DNA of 64,000 nt. It comes from Candidatus Cottocaccamicrobium excrementipullorum (GTDB lineage: Bacteria; Bacillota; Clostridia; Lachnospirales; Lachnospiraceae). Positions 19,461-27,611 of the stretch are shown in pieces. The DNA lies in the NCBI GenBank assembly GCA_018713255.1, contig DVFL01000015.1, positions 62,001 through 126,000 of the forward strand. Reading direction: 5' to 3'. Position 1 is the first letter of the stretch; every line of letters starts with the position of its first letter. The notes beneath the pieces were generated by a model, which saw nothing but the letters and a program-made list of their open reading frames with translations, had not been told where the DNA came from and made no database searches. The position numbers and the translations under genes are program-made.

Positions 19461-20141
19461 TTAGGCGCCGTAGGCGTAGCGAATAAAGGAAATTAAAGCA
19501 TCAGTATGAGGCGTGTAGGACAGAACCAGAAGATAGTAATCTTCTTCGTGGTCGTAAACCGGATTTTGGAGAAAACGGGAACGGCGCAGGTTCAGTCCCC
19601 ACGCCTTATTGATGCCTGTTCCATCTTCCCCAAAGCTGAGATCTTCTTCTAGCAGATTGCATAAATCCTGGGGAAGAAGATCTTCCAGATCCATGAGGGA
19701 AAAGGACTGGGCATAGTATTGGGCCAGGTCTTTGGGAGCTACCAGAAAATCCAGCTGGCGGGCTGCAATGTAAGCCATCAGCTTGCTTTGGCTTGCCGCA
19801 TGATATTCGCTCCCGGAATCCAGGTCTATCAACAGCGAATCTTCAAAGGCGATACGGTGGCCGGATGGGGTATTCTGGTAATGAGAAAAATCTTCCATCA
19901 GTTCTTCTGCGGGGAAAAGATTCTGCCGGTCATTGATAAAAAATCCCTGGAGATCAATGGTTTGCCGGCTTTGCTGAAACAAATCTCCCAGATAAATGCA
20001 TAGGAGAATAAAGATCACCAGAAGAAAAAGAGTCCAGCGGTAATAGTCGAAAAAAAAGCGGACTTTTCCCCGGAAACTCAAGGTTTTCAAAGTTGCCCGA
20101 TCTCTCTTAACGGCATTGGTGAAACGTTGCTTTAGTCCCAT
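19461..20141 (-). CDS. Hypothetical single-pass membrane protein
   Basis: 226 aa. A basic N-terminal 30 residues precede one membrane segment (residues 36-53, FLLVIFILLCIYLGDLF); the remaining 170 residues are predicted outside the cell and contain no motif I recognise. ATG 20141 has AGGAGG eight bases upstream. It is divergent from a YesL-family membrane protein, with about 100 bases of shared promoter DNA. Such pairs often accompany sugar ABC transporters, but the role is unknown. Confidence 0.7.
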   Translation of the reverse strand: MGLKQRFTNAVKRDRATLKTLSFRGKVRFFFDYYRWTLFLLVIFILLCIYLGDLFQQSRQTIDLQGFFINDRQNLFPAEELMEDFSHYQNTPSGHRIAFEDSLLIDLDSGSEYHAASQSKLMAYIAARQLDFLVAPKDLAQYYAQSFSLMDLEDLLPQDLCNLLEEDLSFGEDGTGINKAWGLNLRRSRFLQNPVYDHEEDYYLLVLSYTPHTDALISFIRYAYGA

Positions 20142-20172
20142 AAAGGTTCCTCCTTGAGAGAAATTCCACTTC

Positions 20173-20205
20173 ATTGTAGCATAAACATTGGAAAAATGGT
20201 ATACT
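20173..20205. promoter_or_regulatory. Divergent extended -10 promoters
   Basis: On the plus strand TGG-TATACT (20197-20205) faces the YesL-like gene. On the minus strand TGC-TACAAT (complement of 20173-20178) faces the hypothetical membrane protein gene. Both have the TGn extended -10 and weak -35 boxes. Confidence 0.55.
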
Positions 20206-20241
20206 GACCTGAGAAAACAAAAGGGAAGGCAGGCCGATCTT

Positions 20242-20880
20242 GTGAATCTTAATCGAATTTTTGATCCCCAGAATAAGTTCTGGTCTTTTATGGAAAAAAT
20301 CATGAATCTATGTGTGCTCAGCCTTTTCTGGCTGGTTTTCTCCCTGCCGGTGGTCACTGCCGGAGCATCCACCGCCGCCTTATTTAATTATACCCTGAAA
20401 CTGGCCAGAGAAGAGGAAGGGTATGTATGGAAGACTTTTTTTCGGGGATTTAAGAGTAATTTTGTTCAGGCCACGGTTTTGTGGATTGGAATGGCGGTTT
20501 TAGGAGCTTTTCTGGTTTTCGATTTGTACTGCTGCCAGTTTCTCCCTTTTTCTGCATTGAAATGGGCTGCCCGAGTGGTACTGATCAGCTTAATGCTTAT
20601 TGCGCTGCTTACCAGCCTGTACCTTCTTCCGATGATTGCTTTTTTTCGGACGACGATCAAACGGGCGGTGATCCACAGTTTTGTCATGGCCATGGGAAAT
20701 CTTTACGTTTCCGTGACGATTCTAGTTATATATGCGGCGGCAGCTGCAGCTGTCTATTTTATTCCTGTTTTGTTCATGGTTTGGTTTACCCTGGCTTCTT
20801 ACGTGGCGTCTCATCTATTTAATCATGTATTTCTTAAGTATATGGAGGATGTGAACAATATAGACAATAATCCGGCTTAA
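20242..20880 (+). CDS. YesL/DUF624 family membrane protein
   Basis: 212 aa from GTG 20242, with about five hydrophobic segments. The N-terminal pattern NRIFDPQNKFWSFMEKI followed by LFWLVFSLPVVTAGASTAALF is the YesL/DUF624 signature. The family is found next to carbohydrate ABC transporters, function unknown. I prefer the GTG start because the in-frame ATG at 20188 lies upstream of the predicted -10 box and has no ribosome site, while GGGAAGG precedes the GTG by 12 bases. Confidence 0.8.
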   Translation: MNLNRIFDPQNKFWSFMEKIMNLCVLSLFWLVFSLPVVTAGASTAALFNYTLKLAREEEGYVWKTFFRGFKSNFVQATVLWIGMAVLGAFLVFDLYCCQFLPFSALKWAARVVLISLMLIALLTSLYLLPMIAFFRTTIKRAVIHSFVMAMGNLYVSVTILVIYAAAAAAVYFIPVLFMVWFTLASYVASHLFNHVFLKYMEDVNNIDNNPA

Positions 20881-21057
20881 AATGAAAAAATAGCATACAA
20901 AAGCCACAAGTCTACAGAACAATCGTAGAAAAAAGCAAAAAATAGTAAAAAATCAAGTAAAAAATATGTAAAATTCACAAAGATATCTTGAAAGGTCAGC
21001 GGGATTATGATACCATAATTTTGTCATACATCGATAAGAATATGGTTGGACTGCTGC
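20881..21057 (+). promoter_or_regulatory. ugpB promoter region with A-rich upstream repeats
   Basis: Part of a 322-base gap without a gene. Two direct copies of AGTAAAAAAT (20944-20953 and 20956-20965) form an A-tract region upstream of a candidate promoter TTGAAA (20988-20993), 17-base spacer, TACCAT (21011-21016). The A-tracts could act as an UP element or curved DNA. The leader starting near 21023 then runs into the terminator described next. Confidence 0.5.
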
Positions 21058-21136
21058 AGAGAGAATGAGATAAGGCAAGGCATCCCGGCGCAAGCCGGAT
21101 ACGATTTATGACATACCATTATCTCGTTCTTTTTTT
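21058..21136 (+). terminator. Leader terminator / candidate GlpP attenuator upstream of ugpB
   Basis: AGAGAG (21058-21063) overlaps the base of a 12-bp stem: AGAATGAGATAA (21062-21073) with TTATCTCGTTCT (21119-21130), one G-U pair, followed by a run of T to 21136. An inner hairpin CCGGC-GCAA-GCCGG (21085-21098) caps it. The position between promoter and gene, and the AGAGAG shared with the glpK leader, suggest the same antitermination control. Confidence 0.7.
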
Positions 21137-21202
21137 ATTGTTGAATTGCTGAGGCGGCGGTTCCTCTGATTACAAAAGAAATGGATGAAGGGAGAAAAGG
21201 GA

Positions 21203-22555
21203 ATGAAAAGAAAACTGGCATTAGGATTGGCTGCTGTCATGGCGGCAGGAAGCCTGGCGGGATGCAGCGGAGGCGGTTCTACCGGAAAAGCTGCAGTCGG
21301 CGGCGGAGCAGCAGAGACTACGGAAGCTGCATCTGCAGACCCTGCTGATTATGAGGTAACCGAGCCCATTACCATTACCTGGTGGCACGCGCTGGAAGAG
21401 CAGTACACCGACACGGTTGAGCAGATCGTAAATGATTTTAACAATTCACAGGATTTGATTACCGTAGAGGCAGAGTATGTGGGAAGCTATTCAGATGTAA
21501 ATGAAGCCTTGGTTGCGGCAAATGCAGCCGGCAGCGGACTTCCGGCCATCACCGTTGCTAATACCCCCTATGTAGCTGAATATGGAGCAAACGGCCTGAC
21601 AGAGGATCTTACGCCGTATATTGAGGCTACAGGTTATGATGTGGACGATTTCGGCGATGGAATGATTGCTGCTTCTCAGTACGACGGCAAGCAGGTTTCT
21701 CTTCCGTTTTTGATTTCTACCCAGATTATGTTCTACAATAAAGATCTGGTAGATGAACTGGGAATTACTCTCCCCACCACCTGGGAAGAGATGGATACGT
21801 TTATGCAGGAAGGCACGGCTAAGGCTGCAGATGGCAGCACAGAGCGCTACGCAACCATTATCCCAGGATGGGATCAGTGGTATTTCGAAACCTTTTACTT
21901 AAACCAGGGCGTTAACATTATCAATGACGATCAGGTAACCACGGATTTAAACAGTGATAAAGCAGTGGAGATCGCCGCGAAGTTAAAAGAATGGTGCGAC
22001 AACGGCTATACCTACTGGACAGGCACTGCAGATGATGCATCTTCCAATATGAGAAACAACTTTATTTCTGGAAAAGCATTGTCTGTAATTCATACCACCT
22101 CCTTATATGACACTTATGTAGATCAGTGTGATTTCGAAGTAGGAATGGCATGGCTTCCAGGAGCAGAAACCAAGAACCAGGAAATCGGCGGCTGCGTTCT
22201 GCTGATCCCTGCTAAGAATGATCAGGCAACAAAGAACGCTGCATGGCAGTTTATGCAGTATCTGTGCAGCCAGGATGTCAATATGACCTGGGCAGAGGGA
22301 ACTGGATATATGCCTACCAGAAAATCCGTTCTGGAAACGGAAGCAGGTCAGGCTTTCTTAGAGCAAAAGCCTGCTTTCCAGGCTGTGTTTGACAATCTGG
22401 ATCTGATTAATCCCAGAATTCAGCATCCTGCATGGAATCAGCTGACCACCATTTGGAAAAACAGCATGGCTGAGCTGATTATCGAAGGCGGAGATGTTCA
22501 GGAGGCCATGGATCAGATGGCCATGGAGATCGATGACGTATTAGGCGACGCGTAA
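21203..22555 (+). CDS. ABC transporter solute-binding lipoprotein, UgpB-like
   Basis: 450 aa. Lipoprotein signal with lipobox SLAGC (Cys near 20), then a Gly/Ala linker and a family 1 solute-binding fold starting ITITWWHALEEQYTDTVEQI. Followed by two permeases, a glycerophosphodiesterase and glpP, it probably binds glycerol-3-phosphate or glycerophosphodiesters; sugar binding is the alternative. No ATPase gene is in the cluster, so a shared MsmK/UgpC-type ATPase encoded elsewhere is needed. Start ATG 21203 with AAGGGAG upstream. Confidence 0.82.
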   Translation: MKRKLALGLAAVMAAGSLAGCSGGGSTGKAAVGGGAAETTEAASADPADYEVTEPITITWWHALEEQYTDTVEQIVNDFNNSQDLITVEAEYVGSYSDVNEALVAANAAGSGLPAITVANTPYVAEYGANGLTEDLTPYIEATGYDVDDFGDGMIAASQYDGKQVSLPFLISTQIMFYNKDLVDELGITLPTTWEEMDTFMQEGTAKAADGSTERYATIIPGWDQWYFETFYLNQGVNIINDDQVTTDLNSDKAVEIAAKLKEWCDNGYTYWTGTADDASSNMRNNFISGKALSVIHTTSLYDTYVDQCDFEVGMAWLPGAETKNQEIGGCVLLIPAKNDQATKNAAWQFMQYLCSQDVNMTWAEGTGYMPTRKSVLETEAGQAFLEQKPAFQAVFDNLDLINPRIQHPAWNQLTTIWKNSMAELIIEGGDVQEAMDQMAMEIDDVLGDA

Positions 22556-22558
22556 ATT

Positions 22559-22590
22559 TTCCGGCCCCTTCTAAATAGAAGGGGCCGGAA
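22559..22590 (+). repeat. Strong intercistronic hairpin without T run
   Basis: A perfect 14-bp stem (22559-22572 with 22577-22590) and AAAT loop, directly after the ugpB stop. It lacks a downstream U tract. Such hairpins often protect the upstream mRNA, letting the binding protein accumulate above the permeases. Confidence 0.75.
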
Positions 22591-22609
22591 ATCAGAGGAA
22601 TGATCGAGA

Positions 22610-23515
22610 ATGAAAGAAAAACGAATTAACCCTAAAACAATATCTGCATGGAAGGATTTTCTGTGTGTTGTGCCGGTCTTAATCTTCCTTGCTGTTTTTA
22701 CGTATTATCCCATTGTGGAATTGGTTCGAATCAGCTTTACAGACTGGAATCTGTTGAAAGACACCTGGCAGTATGTGGGATTCAGAAACTGGGTTTGGCT
22801 GTTTAATGGTTCCGGAACCCGTTATTTGTGGAATTCCCTCCGGGTAACCATCCTTTATTCCATCGGGGAATTAACGGTTACGATGCTGGGCGGAATGATT
22901 TTTGCCTTGATTTTTAACCGGATGACAAAAGCCTTTTCGGTGATGCGGGCCATTGTGTTCATGCCGAAATATGTGGCCATGTCTTCTGCCGCAGTGGTAT
23001 TTTTGTGGATTCTGAACACGGACAACGGCATTTTAAATTACCTGCTTTCTGTTGTGGGCATCGATCCGGTGGACTGGCTGGGCAACCGCAGCACGGCGCT
23101 GCTTTCCGTTTTGATGTTAACAGGATGGCGGTGCGTCGGATACGGCATGATGGTTTATCTGTCGGCAATGATGGGAATTTCTTCAGACTATTACGAGGCG
23201 GCTTCTTTGGATGGGGCGAACTCCATTCAGAAATTCTTTAAAATTACGCTTCCCATGCTGTCGCCCACCACGCTTTTCTTATTTGTAACCACGTTCATTT
23301 CATCCATGAAGGTTTTCCAGTCTGTGGACATTTTGACTCAGGGTGGTCCATACCGTTCCACAGAGGTATTTGTGTACAACATTTACCGTTATGCAATGGT
23401 AGATTTCCGAATGGACCGTGCATCTACCGTGGCAATCTTTTTCTTTATCCTTCTTCTGATTGTGACGGCGGCTACCATGAAATTATCCAACGGAAAAGTA
23501 ACTTACGATTCATAA
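22610..23515 (+). CDS. ABC transporter permease, UgpA-like
   Basis: 301 aa with six membrane segments. The permease EAA-type loop YEAASLDGANSIQKFFKITLPMLSPT near residue 195 contacts the ATPase. MalF/UgpA branch of the carbohydrate-uptake permeases. RBS weak (AGAGGA, ten bases upstream). Partner of the next gene. Confidence 0.85.
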   Translation: MKEKRINPKTISAWKDFLCVVPVLIFLAVFTYYPIVELVRISFTDWNLLKDTWQYVGFRNWVWLFNGSGTRYLWNSLRVTILYSIGELTVTMLGGMIFALIFNRMTKAFSVMRAIVFMPKYVAMSSAAVVFLWILNTDNGILNYLLSVVGIDPVDWLGNRSTALLSVLMLTGWRCVGYGMMVYLSAMMGISSDYYEAASLDGANSIQKFFKITLPMLSPTTLFLFVTTFISSMKVFQSVDILTQGGPYRSTEVFVYNIYRYAMVDFRMDRASTVAIFFFILLLIVTAATMKLSNGKVTYDS

Positions 23516-23525
23516 GGGGGATGTC

Positions 23526-24407
23526 ATGAGCGCAAATACACAAGTGAATGCGAAAGAGCGAAATGAATTAGCCAGGCGGAATCGCATCATCAAGGCTGCG
23601 GTGCAGTGGGTTTTAGCGGTGATCGTGCTGCTGATTATTGTCTTCCCGATTTATTGGATGCTGATTTCTTCTGTGAAATCCCAGGAAGAAATTCTTTTGG
23701 CCGTACCTACTTTCTGGCCCAGGGAATTTCATTTCGAGAATTATCTGAATGTATTAAGCCGGGGAAATTTTGCCAAATATTACTGGAATACGGCGGTAAT
23801 GACTGCAGGAATTCTCATTGGGCAGGTAGTCACTGGAATTTTTGCCGGATACGGATTTTCCAAGGGAAAATTTAAGGGGCAGAACGTCTGTTTTATGATT
23901 GTTTTAGGCGCGCTGATGATCCCTCTCCAGGTTACCTTTATCCCTCTGTATATTATGATGGCAAATTGGGGACTGTCAGATACTTTTCTTGGATTGATTC
24001 TGCCGTCGGCGGTATCTCCTTATTATATTTTCATGCTGAGACAGTCTTTTATGGCGATTGACGACAGCTATATTGATGCGGCAAAGGTAGACGGTCTGGG
24101 AAGAATCGGCATTATCACCAAGATTCTCGTTCCGATGTGCAAATCTACTTTGTTTACGGTTACGCTGGTAACCTTTACCGACGGGTGGAATAATTATTTC
24201 TGGCCGAAGATCATTGCCAGAGGAGAATCCCACCGGGTGTTAACCATTGGACTTGCCCAGCTGCAGAATACCTTTGCGGGAAATGAAACCATGAATAATC
24301 ATGAGATTATGGCAGGTGCTGTGCTGGCGGTAGTGCCGGTAATTATTCTGTTTTTCATTTTCCAGAAATACATGCTGACAGGTTATTCCAAGGCTGCAAT
24401 GAAGTAA
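23526..24407 (+). CDS. ABC transporter permease, UgpE-like
   Basis: 293 aa with six membrane segments; the EAA loop is YIDAAKVDGLGRIGIITKILVPM near residue 185. MalG/UgpE branch. Starts ten bases after the first permease gene with AAGGGGGA upstream. Forms the second half of the transmembrane channel. Confidence 0.85.
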   Translation: MSANTQVNAKERNELARRNRIIKAAVQWVLAVIVLLIIVFPIYWMLISSVKSQEEILLAVPTFWPREFHFENYLNVLSRGNFAKYYWNTAVMTAGILIGQVVTGIFAGYGFSKGKFKGQNVCFMIVLGALMIPLQVTFIPLYIMMANWGLSDTFLGLILPSAVSPYYIFMLRQSFMAIDDSYIDAAKVDGLGRIGIITKILVPMCKSTLFTVTLVTFTDGWNNYFWPKIIARGESHRVLTIGLAQLQNTFAGNETMNNHEIMAGAVLAVVPVIILFFIFQKYMLTGYSKAAMK

Positions 24408-24484
24408 AGGTTGTGTTATACTAAACGGGGCAGGAGCTGGGTAAAGCTTCTACCCTATTGTAGGATGAAGAGGAGGAATCTGCA

Positions 24485-25216
24485 ATGAAAATTTACGCGC
24501 ACAGGGGATACAGCGGACGGTACCCGGAAAATACCATGCTGGCGTTCCAGGAGGCGGCCAAGACTGGCTGTGACGGCATTGAACTGGATGTTCAGCTGAC
24601 CAAGGACGGACAGGTGGTGGTAATTCATGATGAAACCATTGACCGAACGACCAATGGAACTGGACGGGTAGTGGATTATTCTTTCCAGGAGCTGGAGAAG
24701 TTTAATGCAGCGGCCCGCTATGAGGGAAAGTATGACTTCTGCCCTATCCCTTCTTTCGAAGAATATTTAAAGTGGGCGGCCGGCGAAAAGCTGGTTACGA
24801 ATATTGAGATTAAAACGGGCGTTTATTATTACGAAGCGCTGGAGGAGAAAACGATCCAGCTGGTACGCCAGTATGGACTTGAGGACCGGGTTTTCTTTTC
24901 TTCCTTTAATCACATGTCTCTGGTTAAGGTGAAGGAGCTGGCGCCAAACGCGCTCTGTGGTGCATTGCTTGAGCACTCGGGAATCGGCAATGCAGGCTAC
25001 TACTGCAGCCGCTTTGGATTTGGGGCTTATCATCCCGGGTACAAGGGACTGACAGAAAAAGAGGTTAAGGGATGTCATGAAAGAGGAGTTAAGGTAAATG
25101 TCTGGACAGTAAATGACATGAATACCCTGGAACAGCTTTATGACTGGGGCTGTGACGGAATTTTTACCAATTATCCTTCCATCTGCAAGGCATGGGTAGA
25201 CAGCAAGGAAAAATAA
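24485..25216 (+). CDS. ugpQ: Glycerophosphodiester phosphodiesterase
   Basis: 243 aa, cytosolic (no signal peptide), GDPD TIM barrel. Catalytic motif HRGYSGRYPENT at residues 5-16, metal ligands in IELDVQLTKDG, and HDETIDRTTNG follow the family pattern. Hydrolyses glycerophosphodiesters to glycerol-3-phosphate and an alcohol. Its location after the UgpB-A-E-like transporter suggests that imported deacylated phospholipids are processed inside the cell. AGAGGAGG lies before ATG. Confidence 0.9.
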   Translation: MKIYAHRGYSGRYPENTMLAFQEAAKTGCDGIELDVQLTKDGQVVVIHDETIDRTTNGTGRVVDYSFQELEKFNAAARYEGKYDFCPIPSFEEYLKWAAGEKLVTNIEIKTGVYYYEALEEKTIQLVRQYGLEDRVFFSSFNHMSLVKVKELAPNALCGALLEHSGIGNAGYYCSRFGFGAYHPGYKGLTEKEVKGCHERGVKVNVWTVNDMNTLEQLYDWGCDGIFTNYPSICKAWVDSKEK

Positions 25217-25225
25217 TCAATAGAG

Positions 25226-25260
25226 AGAAAAAGCGCTGGCGCAGGCCGGCGCTTTTTCTT
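25226..25260 (+). terminator. Intrinsic terminator after ugpQ
   Basis: AGCGCTGGC (25232-25240), loop GCAG, GCCGGCGCT (25245-25253), then T residues. One G-U pair. Ends the transporter operon before glpP. Confidence 0.8.
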
Positions 25261-25352
25261 TCCTTTTTGTGGAAAAAGGAGTAAAATATAAGACAGGGCT
25301 TTTTTCTCCTTGGAGAAAGGCATTAAACATCAGTGAAGGAGCGAATAAACCG

Positions 25353-25913
25353 ATGAAACCCATTGAATTGCTGGAATCCTCTCCCGTCATTGCGGCAGTA
25401 AAGGATGAGAATGGATTAAACAGGAGCTTTGCCTCAGAATGTCAGGTTGTTTTTATCTTATATGGCAATATCTGCAATATTGAGAGCATTGTGCACCGAG
25501 TAAAAGAACAGGGAAAGATTGCGATTGTCCATGTGGATTTGACGGCTGGACTCAGTGCAAAGGAAATTGCCGTGGATTATATTAAAGAGAATACCCGGGC
25601 GGACGGCATTATCAGTACGAAGCCGTTGTTAGTAAAGAGGGCTTCTGAGCTAGGGCTTTATGGGATTCAGCGGACGTTTATGATTGATTCTATGGCCATG
25701 AACACTATGAAAAAACAGCTGGATTCTTTCCAGCCGGATATGGTGGAAGTAATGCCGGGAATCGTGCCCAAGATTTTAAAAGAGATTCGGTCTTACACCG
25801 ATATCCCCATTATCGCAGGAGGGCTGATTTCGGATAAGAAGGATATTATGTCTGCCTTCGCTGCAGGGGCGGATGCGATTTCTACGACAAAAGAAGATTT
25901 ATGGTTTGTGTAG
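25353..25913 (+). CDS. glpP: Glycerol-3-phosphate-responsive antiterminator GlpP
   Basis: 186 aa, close to Bacillus GlpP (about 190). Blocks such as PVIAAVKDENGLN, IVHVDLTAGLSAKE, GIISTKP and the C-terminal PIIAGGLISDKKDI and GADAISTTKEDLW match the GlpP TIM-barrel family. It binds leader mRNA with glycerol-3-phosphate and blocks termination. Likely targets in this window are the leaders of glpK and ugpB. Start ATG 25353 (GAAGGAG upstream); the frame is open 28 codons further 5'. A weak hairpin with six T follows at about 25925-25955. Confidence 0.9.
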   Translation: MKPIELLESSPVIAAVKDENGLNRSFASECQVVFILYGNICNIESIVHRVKEQGKIAIVHVDLTAGLSAKEIAVDYIKENTRADGIISTKPLLVKRASELGLYGIQRTFMIDSMAMNTMKKQLDSFQPDMVEVMPGIVPKILKEIRSYTDIPIIAGGLISDKKDIMSAFAAGADAISTTKEDLWFV

Positions 25914-25979
25914 ATTGATTTCTGGCTGATCATGTTCGGTCAGGGCTTTTTTAGTCAGGCAATTTTCTTGAAATCCTGT

Positions 25980-26007
25980 TTGCAATCCCGATGGATTATG
26001 CTATAAT
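25980..26007 (+). promoter_or_regulatory. Promoter of the miaB-mutS-mutL-miaA operon
   Basis: TTGCAA, 16-base spacer, perfect TATAAT preceded by TGC (extended -10). Forty bases upstream of miaB. Confidence 0.75.
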
Positions 26008-26047
26008 GTGAAGATGAAAATTAACTTGACAAAGGAATTCGATAAAC

Positions 26048-27592
26048 ATGGAGTTAAAGCGAGAAGAAATTTTTAGATACAATCCCCAGGAGTTTTGCCG
26101 ACCATATGATGAAGTGATTGCTGCTGCGCCGGATAAAGAGCCGGAGCGGCAGTATTATTTCATGCAGTATGCCAGAACCCTGTTAAAGGCAGATTTTGAA
26201 GAGCAGATGGCAAAGGGGGCGGCAGCTGCCCGCTATGGGGAAGAAAAAGCGAAAGAGATGCTTTCCCAGGGGATTTACGGAACCTTTAAGATTAATACCT
26301 TTGGGTGTCAGATGAATGCTAAGGATTCCGAGAAGCTGACGGCGATTCTGGAGGTGATCGGATACCAGGAGGCAGAGGGAGAAAAGGCCGATTTTGTGCT
26401 TTACAACACCTGCACGGTTCGGGAGAATGCGAACCTTAAAGTATACGGAAGACTGGGACAGGTTGGAACCTTAAAAAAGAAAGATCCTCATATGCTCATC
26501 GCCCTCTGCGGCTGTATGATGCAGGAGCCGGAAGTGGTAAAAAAACTGAAAACCAGCTATGGTTTTGTGGACTTGATATTCGGCACGCACAATATTTTTC
26601 AGCTGGCTGAACTTATGGTTCGCCGCTTCCATCAGCGGAAGATGGTGGTGGAGGTCTGGGAAGGAACCGACCAGATTGTGGAAAATCTTCCGGCCGACAG
26701 AAAATATCCCTTTAAGTCCGGAGTGAACATTATGTTTGGCTGCAATAATTTCTGCAGCTATTGTATTGTACCCTATGTTCGGGGGCGGGAGAGGAGCCGG
26801 AAGCCAGAAGAAATTTTAAATGAGATCAGAAATCTGGCAGCAGACGGAGTCGTTGAAGTCATGCTTCTTGGACAGAATGTCAATTCTTATGGGAAAACGC
26901 TTGACGAGCCGATTACCTTTGCCCAGCTTCTTCGCCAGGTAGAGCAGATACCGGGAATTGAGCGGATCCGGTTTATGACTTCTCATCCCAAGGATTTGTC
27001 TGATGAGCTGATTCAGGTGATGAAGGAATCGAAAAAGGTTTGTCCCCATCTTCATCTTCCCCTTCAGTCTGGAAGCAGCCGGATTTTAAAGGCGATGAAC
27101 CGGAAGTATACGAAGGAGCAGTATCTTGAGCTGGCTTTTAAAATCAAGAAAGAGGTGCCGGACATTTCCTTGACAACGGATATTATTGTGGGCTTTCCTG
27201 GAGAAACAGAGGAAGACTTTTTAGAAACCATGGATGTAGTGGAGAAGGTGAAATTTGACAGCGCCTTTACCTTTATTTATTCTAAGCGGACAGGGACCCC
27301 GGCGGCGGCTATGGAAAACCAGGTTCCTGAAGAGGTCGTGAAGGATCGGTTTGATCGTCTTTTGGCAAAGGTTCAGGAGGTAGGTTCCTCTGTCTCAGGA
27401 AGAGAAATTCATACCTGCCAGCAGGTTTTGGTGGAAGAAGTAAATCATCAGGATCCAGCGTTGGTAACGGGACGTTTAGGGAACAATACGGTGGTGCATT
27501 TCCCTGGAGATGCTTCTCTGATTGGGAAAATCGTGGACGTTGAAATGGACGAATTTAAAGGTTTTTATTATATGGGGCATAAAATTGACTAA
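26048..27592 (+). CDS. miaB: tRNA-2-methylthio-N6-dimethylallyladenosine synthase
   Basis: 514 aa radical SAM methylthiotransferase. About 75 extra N-terminal residues, then the UPF0004 domain (TFGCQMNAKDSE, CTVREN, CGCMMQ cysteines), radical SAM motif CNNFCSYC near residue 235, and C-terminal TRAM. Adds the 2-methylthio group to i6A37 of tRNAs. The i6A-forming miaA is in the same operon downstream of mutL, so both steps of ms2i6A37 are co-encoded. Confidence 0.96.
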   Translation: MELKREEIFRYNPQEFCRPYDEVIAAAPDKEPERQYYFMQYARTLLKADFEEQMAKGAAAARYGEEKAKEMLSQGIYGTFKINTFGCQMNAKDSEKLTAILEVIGYQEAEGEKADFVLYNTCTVRENANLKVYGRLGQVGTLKKKDPHMLIALCGCMMQEPEVVKKLKTSYGFVDLIFGTHNIFQLAELMVRRFHQRKMVVEVWEGTDQIVENLPADRKYPFKSGVNIMFGCNNFCSYCIVPYVRGRERSRKPEEILNEIRNLAADGVVEVMLLGQNVNSYGKTLDEPITFAQLLRQVEQIPGIERIRFMTSHPKDLSDELIQVMKESKKVCPHLHLPLQSGSSRILKAMNRKYTKEQYLELAFKIKKEVPDISLTTDIIVGFPGETEEDFLETMDVVEKVKFDSAFTFIYSKRTGTPAAAMENQVPEEVVKDRFDRLLAKVQEVGSSVSGREIHTCQQVLVEEVNHQDPALVTGRLGNNTVVHFPGDASLIGKIVDVEMDEFKGFYYMGHKID

Positions 27593-27611
27593 AAGAGAAG
27601 TGAGGTAACGA

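Noticed and set aside
19461-20372. 303-aa form of the minus-strand membrane protein
   Set aside because: The added 77 residues run through the divergent promoter region; AGGAGG supports ATG 20141.
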